A stretch of DNA of 64,000 nt, taken from assembly GCA_021234155.1 (NCBI GenBank), contig JAJEKV010000056.1, positions 7,406,618 through 7,470,617 of the forward strand, given 5' to 3'. The notes beneath the pieces were generated by a model. It did not search any database. It saw nothing but the letters and a program-made list of their open reading frames with translations, and was not told the origin of the DNA. This stretch comes from Isoetes taiwanensis (lineage: Eukaryota > Streptophyta > Lycopodiopsida > Isoetales > Isoetaceae). A program made the position numbers and the translations under genes. Positions 43,872-53,289 of the stretch are shown in pieces (positions within the stretch are counted from its first letter, which is position 1; each line of letters begins with the position of its first letter).

Positions 43872-44367
43872 TCAAATACGGGTCTGCGGATCAACACCAT
43901 GTTGAGCAGCTATTCTTGCAATATGCTCCCTTCCAATAGCAAGGGTGCGTGATGAGGTCCATTTCAGATATCCAGTTGTTTTACGGGATGTCAATACCCA
44001 TTGCCTCGTCTTTGCGTTAACAACACGCCTCGACATGTCTTGGCTATTAAACAATTAGATCCCCGCAATTGCTCGGAATATTCATTAGAGGGTACCAGCT
44101 TACGCCTTTTAGGTGAAGGGTCTGGGAGGTTCTCCCACTTCCGAAGGCGGCTTCAGAAGTTTCACCATACTCCAAATTAGGAAGGGCCTTGTCCAGTTGC
44201 TTGTCCAGTTGCTTAGTTAGCAGTGGCATTACGGTGTCCAAGTTCTGGTTCAATGCTTCAAGCTTCTTGAAAGTTGGATCAAGTTTTGCACATGCCTTCT
44301 CGATCGCTCTATCGGTTCCGGGTCTCCTTGATCCTTTCTTGAAGCTTTTCTCGATCCGGCCTTCCAA
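43872..44367 (-). pseudogene. C-terminal tail exons of the element C protein
   Basis: Two overlapping minus-strand frames. One carries a helical Lys/Leu-rich run (KACAKLDPTFKKLEALNQNL, LTKQLDKQLDKALPNLEYG) suited to a coiled coil. The other is a short basic segment. They lie just downstream of the methylase-like stop at 44409 and before the outer palindromes. They may be further exons of the same gene, in the position where A has its phosphatase domain, but no clean splice sites were confirmed. Confidence 0.35.
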
Positions 44368-45805
44368 TGTCTCGATCCATGTTCTTTGAGATCCGTTCCT
44401 GTGTTATATTAATATCGGGCTTGTCCGGAACCTTGTTCTTCACGTTGCTCATCTTGCTCTTCACCTTCCTCTTCCATGTCAGGCCTTGCCATTGTCTCTA
44501 GAATCTCGAAGAAAGATCTAAGGAAACGGCATACCTTGTCGTCAAGCTCAAAAGCAACACTCCGTTTTCCTTGCATCAACGCTACCCTTGAGGCAGTTCC
44601 TCCTGAGAAGAAATCCAAAACGCAACCTTCTAATGGTACCAGCTCCTTCACTATATAATAGACATAAGAGGTTTTTGCCTGGCTCTTGAGGACGAAGTCG
44701 CCTTCCATAGCTGCCCATGAGAATTTGGGTTTACCTGTAAAGAACTCCAAATACTTTCTTTTTTTTTGCATCTACATCTTCGCGTCGCCATTATGGATAT
44801 TTTGGAAGAGGAGTGCTTTGTGGTGCCTTAGTGACTTGAGTCGGTCGCAGCTCAAGTTGGGTTTAACGGCAAAGACACCGAGCGTCACTCCCTTTATTGT
44901 CACATGGTGACATAATACTGGAATTCTTTTATATTTTTTTTGCTCTCCCATCCTTTCTCTTCATAAGCCCCTAGGGAAACATGGGAGCTACCTTGTATCT
45001 GGCTAAGACTGTACAAACAGTTTGGCAAATGTACCGATCTGAGAAACATGACTATATGGTACACTTTTGCATGTGTCATGCCTGCAACTCTGCTAAAAAA
45101 ATCTGTGTATTTTTTCACATCCCACAGGGTGGAAAAACTACGCATGTCTACAAAAATCAAACTGGCATTTTCTGACACCGATGCAGACACAAGGATGCCA
45201 CTTTTTGTTACGTGCTGCACGATGTTTTGCTTCTCTTTCATTTTCCGGGCCTCATCTGGCCTCATTATAGCAACAACAGCTTCCAAAAAAACTGCAGGCA
45301 GATTACCTTGAACTGCCTCTTTATTATAGTTTGCTTTGACGTATTCGAAATCTGTGTCTGCAATATCCAGGAGACGTTGCTCAGACAGCTCTGGAAAACA
45401 TGAAGCCAACTCATCAAAATTATTGTATAGCTTCTCTGAGATAGAATTGGCATATGATAACACTTCACGACGCATGAGTGAAAGTGTTCTGATGTCTAGA
45501 GCCCTCTGACTGCAATTAAAACGTCCCAGATACCCCCCACCGCACTTTCAAGAAAACCTTGCCTGTAAGATTTAGGTCCATCAACCGCTTACCTCAGCAT
45601 TGTTCATTCCTCGTAGGTTTCTCAGGAATGTCTTGTTGAAGAATTCCTTTGAAGGTTTCTCTGGTAATCCCCCCTGGTCATCAGTGAGCTTTCGGCTTGC
45701 CCAATTGTTGACAACTTCTACGAGTTTAGACCAGGCAGATTCTTGCATAAATTGGAACTGCTTCTCATCTTTCAGTTCCTTAACCTTCAGAGTTGTGGTA
45801 GCCAC

Positions 45806-45888
45806 CTCGACAAAATCCCCGCATGAAGTCTTTGGTTTGGTTAGGATCGCGACGGCGATTTTCCTGAGCAAAGAAACGAATAACATAC
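45806..45888 (-). repeat. Intron of the element C methylase-like gene with one palindrome
   Basis: GTATG donor (45888) and GTCGAG acceptor, phase 0. Palindrome ATCGC-GACG-GCGAT at 45846-45859. A shorter alternative intron ending at TTGCTCAG would leave the palindrome in the exon, so this placement is likely but not proven. Confidence 0.6.
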
Positions 45889-46237
45889 CTTCCAGGCGGA
45901 TGTCACTGCAGTTCCTGTTGGCCCTTGTGGAGGACATCCGAATGCCTTGTGCTGGTTTCTTACTTGTTGGAGCTTTTCAATCAGTGGTTCTTTGTATACT
46001 GTTTCTGCGATGACGTCGTTGCACTGTATGGAAATCTGAATGTATTCTTTGTTGGAGAGGTTACCATTTAATACACGACTTCTTCTTTTTACATATGCTT
46101 TCGCAAATTCCAACCTTTGCTCGACATTGCCCACGCATGTGCATAAAAACTGTGCAGCAAAAATGCTGTGATTACCAGAAATAATATAAAATTTCTTGTT
46201 TGCCAATTCTTCTGGGCGCGACCAAGTGACTAATTTC

Positions 46238-46365
46238 CTGCTTGTGACCGAGATACATTAGTTAGTCCAAGAAATTGTTCACGAAGATCGCGACCGCGAT
46301 CCGCTTGAGCATATTTATATATGTAACCAATATGAGAAGAAAGAAATAAATATGATGTAACAGAC
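46238..46365 (-). repeat. Intron of the element C methylase-like gene with a perfect palindrome
   Basis: GTCTG donor (46365) and AAGCAG acceptor (to 46238), phase 2. GATCGCG-GT-CGCGATC lies at 46286-46301. Confidence 0.8.
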
Positions 46366-47541
46366 CTTGTTAAAGGATCAAATGGAACGAGATCAGCCAG
46401 TGTTAGAACCTCTGTCGGGTATTTCTTGAAGCTTTTTATCAGTATCTATACATGGTCATTTGACCGGACTCTATGTGTCATATTGGTTCGCAATCGAAAA
46501 TGCTGACTCTTTGGAACCAGTTCACACCCATTGGATAATATCTTTTGAACTCCTCGAGCTTGGATGCTGTCTCCTGAGCCAGTTTCTTTTCTTCATCTGG
46601 ATTAAACTTCAAATCTTCTGGCATTTGGGGATCAGTTCTCCAGGGCAATAAGTGGCTGGTAGGTGTTGCTTTAGTGGACGAGGAAGGAGTAGAAGACGTC
46701 GAAGGTTGCGCACTGTCATCCATGGGCATCTTTGGAATCTTTATCCTGAATGGCGGGATCCTCTTTGATGGCTGTCCTTCTAGTGCGGCAGAGTCTCTGG
46801 CGGGAGCAGTCAAAAGCATGACGGGAGCTGAAGGGTCAACTACTGCAGAACAACCAACATTTGCTGAGGGGGCTACAGCAGTTGCTGAAGGAACAACAAC
46901 ATTTGCCTCTATGGGCACTACAGTATCCTTTGGAGTGGATGGTTCGCCAATAGCCTGCAAAGGGGCCACGGATCTCTTCTTTGAAACAGCCCTGAGCCAG
47001 TTGGTGTCCATCCTTGAAGGCAGTTTGTTGTCTTTAGTAGCCTTCAAAGCAGCAGAAGGAGGTTTCTTATCAGCTAAAAGACCTTTTCTGCACATGCTAA
47101 ATCCAACAAGTATATCCCTGTTGCATTTAATACCCGACAAACTTAAGGAATCATAGGACGGCAATATCCATCCAAATCCCTTAGCACTGGTGGGCATCCC
47201 CTTGCCCGCTTTGTTGACTTTACTCGCAATCATAATGGATGGATCATAATTCTGCCATCTCAAAACGTACTCGACAAACTGCAGCCCTTGAGTATCTTCT
47301 ACGCTGCAAATTATTGCATCCTGTATATTATTTTTGGTGCCTTCCCACATAGCAATAACTATACCTAGCTGCTCGTAATCTTCTGGACCCTTCCCATTCC
47401 TAAAGAACAAACACAAGTCCTTTCGGCGGTCTCCAGTGACATGAGATTTTGCCTGTGCGATTTCAACACACCACTTCCTGCTTCTATCGGGAGTGACAAT
47501 TCTGATTGGTTCTACATTGGGTCCGCGGAATAGTTCGAGGG

Positions 47542-47890
47542 CTGCAGAAGCAATTGAACACAGGTTAGATGCACTAGTATTGGAAGAAGATGTTCCTAAG
47601 GATCGCGGCCGCGATCCGGTTCATCAGTTGCAAACTAATAAAGGGTGTTCTGTCACCATTATGCTGGCAAGAAACGCGGCCGCGTTCTTTACGACCACCG
47701 AGTATTACGTTTTATATAAATTGCTCGCCACTATCGCGGCCGTGATTGTCTTGAGCACTACCTTCCAGAAAAGAGGGAAGGTCGTGGTCACAACTATCGC
47801 GGCCGCGATCGTAGCGACCATCTAACTATCCTAAAAAGACATGGCCGAAGCTATAGAGATACCTATGCTATAAAAAATCGCGGAAATTAC
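47542..47890 (-). repeat. Intron 1 of the element C methylase-like gene, four palindromes
   Basis: GTAATT donor (47890) and TCTGCAG acceptor (to 47542), phase 1. Palindromes: GATCGCGGCCGCGATC 47601-47616, AACGCGGCCGCGTT 47673-47686, ATCGCGGCCGTGAT 47733-47746, ATCGCGGCCGCGAT 47795-47808. Confidence 0.88.
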
Positions 47891-47918
47891 CTTCTCTGAG
47901 GGCGGAGGCGCGAGACAT

Positions 47919-49049
47919 GGTGGCGCTAGAAATTTTCGGATGGCGCTTGAAATTTGCTGAAGGCACTAGAAATTTTCGCGAGGCTGATCAGAAAAATGAA
48001 CGCCACTCTTTTTATAGACATCTTCCTTATGACGGGCGCCATTATGACGGGCGGCGTCATTATGACGGGCGGCGTATTCCCCCATTACCCCTAAAAGCAA
48101 CCCCCAGCTTAGCAACGTACGGGACGGTGACACGTGAGAATTTGTGTGAGAGTGACTGTGGGGCAGTTGGAAAGGACAGCAAATCACCCACGGCATGTCA
48201 GTTTAAATTGGATAGGGACAGGGACATTAGGGCATAAAAAGGTCCCGCCCGTCTTACCGCATTTGAAATTCAAATCCATTTGAAATGCGGTAAGACCCTC
48301 CAGCAATTTCATTGTTGCAAAGCTTGGGAAGGAGTTGTTCGAGGCGCCGGAGTTAATTTGAAGGCGCTATGTTGGATTACAATGGCGCTCCGATGAATTT
48401 CAAAGCATCCAAGCATATTAGACGTTGTAGAATTCATTGAAGGCCAAAGACAGGCAAGTTCATTCATTAAACTGTATTTTCAGTTAAATCTGCCGCATGC
48501 ACCCTTTTTTGTGTCTGGTAAATCAAATTCCGTTCTAATTTGGTAATATAGATTGCCTGTATCAACAATTCTTAAGATGTTCCTGTTTGTAGGCGTTGAT
48601 GTCATTCATCTTCCTCTGACACAGGTGATCCTTGAGGCACAGCTAGCAGTCATCAGGATCGCGAAGGCGATCTTTCCGAACATATTCTACACTAAGGTAC
48701 CATTTAATGCTCTCCCATAGAGTTACCCATCAAGGGTTATTGATTCATCTACTTCTCCCCAGGTCGTCCCTACGACACAGCTAGTACTCGTCCGGATCGC
48801 GAAGGCGATTTTGCGCAGCATAATCTAGACAGGCACGTATAATCTAGACTATGGTATCTGCTTGATCTAGGAGACTATGTTAGCTGCTTCCTCTAGGCAC
48901 GTACAATCTAGACAGGTGTATCTGCTTGCTCTAGGAGATCGCGGTCGCGATCGTCCTTGCTTAAACTTGGTCTGTCTGGCTAACGTGAAAGTGCTCTGTG
49001 ACATCGCGGCCGCATTTTAACTGAGCAATAACGTCCATTGTGCTTGCAG
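47919..49049. promoter_or_regulatory. Divergent promoter and palindrome-bearing leader of element C
   Basis: Between the two opposed genes. A 17-18-bp motif, TTATGACGGGCG, repeats three times at 48026-48070. A strong hairpin pairs GTCTTACCGCATTT (48251-48264) with its reverse complement (48283-48296). To the right, the leader of the transposase-like gene holds palindromes at 48658, 48796, 48938 and 49003 (half), alternating with AATCTAGACAGG and TCTGCTTG words, and ends at a TGTGCTTGCAG splice acceptor at 49049. Confidence 0.6.
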
Positions 49050-49051
49050 AC

Positions 49052-51850
49052 ATGGCTGCCTCGAGGTCCATACTATTCCATGGAGTGAAAGTGGGCGAAG
49101 GAAAAGTACATGCCTTCGACAAGCACCACAACTTGCCCTTGCTGAGAGATAGCGTTGTAGTGTCTATGGAAGTTATTCTCGACGGAAGCATTGGTTTGCC
49201 ATATCCTGAACCGGAATTGGCAACACTCGCGGATTCGCGAGGGAGTTTTATTTTGTGGCCAGCGCAGTGGATAGCTACCCTTACACAAGAACCTGAAATA
49301 TCCACACCGCCTGCACAGATTAAAAAAATTGATTGGCTGGGGTTGCAAGCACCGGAAAGCCCTTCCGTGAATAATTTTCGAGGAATTTCAAGGGACGAGC
49401 TAGTAGAGAAAAGTTGCACACTACTCCATGACTGCTGCAACATTCCGTATGCCCTTGGGGTGATCATCTTCATTGACCCTAATCAGCCGGTTGCGGTGAC
49501 ATGAGATTGGGAGAAGACTACTTGGCGGCAACCATAATGAAGACATTCCCTATGCGGATAGGCCGACCATGCGATGCCAAGCATGTCTTTGAAATGCCAC
49601 AGTTGTACGACACGGTGAGGTGGCCGATTGCTTTGGTGTTAGTAGACAATGTTGCTTTGTCAACACTCATAAAGACCGCTAAAACAGGCGGTCGTTGAAG
49701 CGTAACCCTATGCCATGCAAATTGAGCCCGAAAAGGCAACAAAGAGGACGTCTGGAATGGTGAACCCGGACCCCACGCTCACCTCCCCGGCCACTAAAGC
49801 CGAGAGAAAAATCACGCCAGCCTTCCATTTTAGACTTTAAGTCTTCGCTCTGGCGCATGCGAAGATGCCGCACAAACTTCTCATCGGGGAGATAGCGTGT
49901 ATCGCGTAGGTTCTATTGGAACTTGCGAAGCTTGAGACGGACCACATTTGTTTTCAACATGTTAGGCGCCCTGCTTCACGAAACGGCCCGTCCGTAAGCC
50001 GATGCTAAATAATAAGCGGTATGCTTGAAAGCATGGCATAGAGCCTATGGTATACCAATGTCCACATTCTATAAGTGGCGAAGACTTTTCCTTGCTGGTC
50101 CACAGAGTTCCGAGCATGGTAACATGGGCACGAAAAAGCCGAGGCCTCACACTCTCACCGAAAAGGCCATACTCTCTATGTACATCGATGAGAATGCAGA
50201 GACGATGCCCCACAGATCCAAAATCACTACTGAAGGGGTGAGAGAGAATGTGAAGAGGCTCCCCTCTGTCCTAACTAAAAAGGACATTCTTCAAGAGGTG
50301 GACGCCAATGTGATGGAGATTACGGGCAAGCACATCTCACATTCTTCATTCTCACGTGGGTGGAAGCAAAATCATTCAGAGGTTGCAATAGCAAAGAGGA
50401 CAGCTTTCTCCAAGTGCAATACCTGTATTGTAATAAAAGAGAAAATGGCTAAAACAAGAGATCCACGGGAGAGAAGAGAATTGCAGATGGAAAGGAAAGA
50501 ACACATGACAGCCCAAATCTCTTGTAGGAGCTTGTACTGGTCATGGAGAGCTTTGTCCCATCGATCGCCGGACCAGGCGCTCACTATCATACATGATAAG
50601 ATGGACCAAAACAAGACTATGATTCCAAGACTGGAGAAATTAGCCAAATCGGTATGGAGAGGTGAACGCCTGAAAGTTAGCGGGACTGGTGCACTGATGC
50701 ATGGCCATGGCACAGGTGCCTTGGGACATTTCTCACTCGACCTTTGGAAGGATGATTCAAATTTTCATGTTGGTTCCTTGAATCATGCTATCAAAACCCT
50801 GGAGGACACTTCCGAAGATAATTGGGGTCATTTGAGAGAAGAATCTCGGCCTGAGGACATGTGGGGAACCACACTCCTAAACAGTGCGGGGTTGAGGACA
50901 AAAAAAAAAACAATTGCACTGGGGTAGACTTTGTAGCACCTCCTAAGCAAGCAACGCAATTTAAGAGGCTACCTAGGCGGCTCTACTTGCAGCTAGACAA
51001 CTGCGCAGGGCAGAACAAGAACAGATATCTCTTCTCTTACCTATCCTATCTTGTGTGGTTGGGTGTTTTTGATCAAATACAGGTTGGCTTCATGATGGTA
51101 GGCCACACTCATGATGCCAAAGATACCGATTGGCTCGCCCAAGACTGTCAGGCCATATGCATGCCTCAAGGACATAGGAGCATTGAGATCGTCCATTGCG
51201 AAATACATTATGCATTGGGCTAACATCTCCAGGGCTGGTGTGAACTCGTGGTCTAATACCTACATGAACGAGGTCATGGACTACTGGTGCGAAGTGATGC
51301 GTGTGCTAGGTGAAGTACCCCCGGGCAATCCAGAAATTCAGAACTTCTGGCCTCAAACAAGGCAAGTTGTGCTTCAAGAGCCTGAATCTATTCAGGTCGA
51401 TCCATATGACGCCCTTTCCTTTGCCTATGTTGGACCTGCTAAGGATAAACCCAAGAATGCAGTGGAGATATTTGACCCATACCAAGATGTACAGAAAGGT
51501 ATGTTTCTTCTTGTAAGACCAGCAGATGCATGTCCTACATGGGTAGCGTATGCGGAAGAGGATCCAATACAAGATCCCACTGCCCCTCATTATAACGAGG
51601 TTTTTGTTTCTTGGTGGGAGCCTGTGGCTAGGAAAGGCACCCCGTGCGGCTCAACAAAGATCGGGACTGCTGGCATAAAAAGTGGAGGCCGAATCCTAAT
51701 GACAGACCACGTTATCAACCTCTCAAAACGATAGACTATGCTTGGTTTGTGGAACCGAAGCCATTATTGGTTGTGATACCTCCTATTGTAGGAATCCAGC
51801 TGCAGGAATTGCTTGCTAAAGAGGCATCTGATGATGGAGATGAAACTTGA
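49052..51850 (+). pseudogene. Element C DUF7869-like transposase, degraded
   Basis: Homologous along its length to the intact 23439-26633 gene: DSRGSFILWPAQW near the start, CNTCIVIKEKM for the Cys pair, TIIHDKMDQNKTMIPRL, LQLDNCAGQNKNRYLFSYLS and GFMMVGHTHD. Frameshifts occur near 49500, 49700, 50020, 50920 and 51640. A deletion right after GHTH removes the third acidic box (H-E-D-I-D in B) and about 100 codons. The first exon begins two bases after a CTTGCAG acceptor, with ATG at 49052. This copy cannot make an active enzyme. Confidence 0.85.
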
Positions 51851-51989
51851 GTCTTACAGGTACATTAAAGCATCTCACACTTTTTATTATCCATAACATC
51901 ACTAGAATAGACTATTTATTATTCATTACGTCTTGCATTTTTCATCTTAACACAAGAGCTCTTACACTATAACATGTTGAACAGGTGAT

Positions 51990-52232
51990 TCATTCATCTT
52001 CGGGACTTGTAGTAGTGATCCCTGATATCTCATAGCTCATGCGCTCAGGAAGCCAAATCAGATCGATCATAACACGAATTGACGCAGGGCAACGAATCTC
52101 AGCACCCAAAGCTTTTCTTCGCAGGTAGGGATCAAGAAGAAGATGCTTGTCTAGGCAACCCACAAGATCAGAGTGGCTCATTGAGCACTTGATCGCCTCG
52201 ATGTGGTGAACTGATGAAGGCGAAAAATCCAT
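51990..52232 (-). CDS. Small element-linked protein, C copy 1 (80 aa)
   Basis: ATG at 52232 and an open frame of 80 codons: KCSMSHSDLVGC, LLDPYLRR, IDLIWLPERMSYEISGI, acidic end (SPEDE). It has the same family pattern as A and B. TATAAAA on the minus strand (52269-52275) lies about 40 bp upstream. This is the intact member of a duplicated pair. Confidence 0.78.
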   Translation of the reverse strand: MDFSPSSVHHIEAIKCSMSHSDLVGCLDKHLLLDPYLRRKALGAEIRCPASIRVMIDLIWLPERMSYEISGITTTSPEDE

Positions 52233-52477
52233 GGGAGATGAATGAACTTTAGGCTCGAAGTGAGAAGCTTTTATAGTGAAGTAGAATCATTGAGGTGAAT
52301 TATTGGAGTAGACTTTAGCGCCATTATTGCGCGTGCATAAGACTGTTGTATACATACAAGTGTAATACTATTTATTATCCATAACATCACTACAATAGAC
52401 TATTTATTATTCATTACGTCTTGCATTTTTCATCTTAACACAAGAGCTCTTACACTATAACATGTTGAACAGGTGAT

Positions 52478-52720
52478 TCATTCATCTTCAGGATCTGTAG
52501 TAGTGATCCCTGATATCTCATAGCTCATGCGCTCAGGAAGCTAAATCAGATGGATCATCACACGAATTGACGCAGGGCAGCGAATCTCAGCGCCCAAAGC
52601 TTTTCTTCGCAGGTAGGGATCAAGAAGAAGATGCCTGTCTAGGCAACCAACAAGATCAGAGTGGCTCATTGAGCACTTGATCGCCTCGATGTGGTGAACT
52701 GATGAAGGCGAAAAATCCAT
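52478..52720 (-). pseudogene. Small element-linked protein, C copy 2 (Trp to stop)
   Basis: Nearly identical to copy 1 with no indel, but the conserved Trp codon of LIWLPE is TAG, truncating the protein before its most conserved box. It is preceded by a TATA-like CTATAAAG. Confidence 0.85.
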
Positions 52721-53003
52721 GGGAGATGAATGAACTTTAGCCCCGAAGTGAGAAGTCTTTATAGTGAGGTAGAATTATTGGGGTAGACTTTACCCCAATT
52801 ATTATTGCTGATAATATAAGATCTGTTGTATACATACAAGCATAATACATCTTTCGTATGGATATGTTTTGTGGATTCATGATGGTAGAAGTTTTTGTGC
52901 TTTAGTAATTCAGGTGTGCTATTACATCCTTACATAGTTTATAGGTGCTCATACCATTATTATATCATAAACAGATACAGTAGTCATCACTGACAACATT
53001 GAT

Positions 53004-53246
53004 TCACTCATCATCAACATCAAAGCTCGTGATGCTATTCAGCTCATAGATCTCCTGATCAGGAAGCCAGTAAATGTGGACTTTAACACGAGTGAGCTTC
53101 TTGCAAGCACTAGCAGGACCATCAACCTTAGATTGGAGCCATGGATCAAGATTAACACCATTTCTTGCGCATTTATTCAGATCGTTGTAGCTCAAGTAGC
53201 ACTTGAAAGATCGGATGTGCTCTGGACGAGGCATCGAGGAAGCCAT
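53004..53246 (-). CDS. Small element-linked protein, C copy 3 (80 aa, diverged)
   Basis: The start is placed at ATG 53246 because the leader spacing then matches copies 1 and 2 (CTTCCATGG context, TATAAATA at 53282-53289). KCYLSYNDLNKC, NLDPWLQ, VHIYWLPDQEIYELNSI and an acidic end (DVDDE) define it as a family member, clearly diverged from copies 1 and 2 and so not part of the recent duplication. Confidence 0.75.
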   Translation of the reverse strand: MASSMPRPEHIRSFKCYLSYNDLNKCARNGVNLDPWLQSKVDGPASACKKLTRVKVHIYWLPDQEIYELNSITSFDVDDE

Positions 53247-53289
53247 GGAAGATGAATGATCTCTACCCCCGAGTCGAGCTGTATTTATA

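Larger units (their letters stand above)
44409..47918 (-). pseudogene. Element C ParB/methyltransferase-like gene (multi-exon, broken)
   Basis: Exon model on the minus strand: 47891-47918 (MSRASALRE), 46366-47541, 45889-46237, 45593-45805, 45505 down to 44409. Splicing exon 1 to 2 gives ALRE-ALELFRGPNVEP in frame; exon 2 to 3 gives DPLTR-KLVTWS. Order: N-terminal domain (RKWCVEIAQ, RKDLCLFFRNGKG), Pro/Ala-rich linker with basic SKRIPPFRIKIPK, ParB-like IISGNHSIFAAQ, helical part, SLIFVDMRSFSTLW in the motif IV place, then EGCVLDFFSGGTASRVALMQ as motif I and SVAFELDDKV as motif II. Damage: a frameshift and a stop near 46440-46485, a frameshift at about 44905, and a TAG near 44774. B and A homologues confirm that these are lesions, not introns. 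Probably nuclear; methylase activity uncertain even when intact, because the DPPY box is absent. Confidence 0.7.
51890..52810. repeat. Direct duplication of the small-gene unit (488-bp offset)
   Basis: The block from TTTATTATCCATAACATCACT through the small gene and its TATA region is present twice with a constant offset of 488 bp. About 95 percent looks identical by eye. Confidence 0.85.

Noticed and set aside
43550-49016. Palindromes as RNA hairpins or Rho-independent terminators
   Set aside because: Loops of 0-4 bases and lack of T-runs do not fit, and the context is a eukaryotic intron; DNA recognition is the simpler reading.
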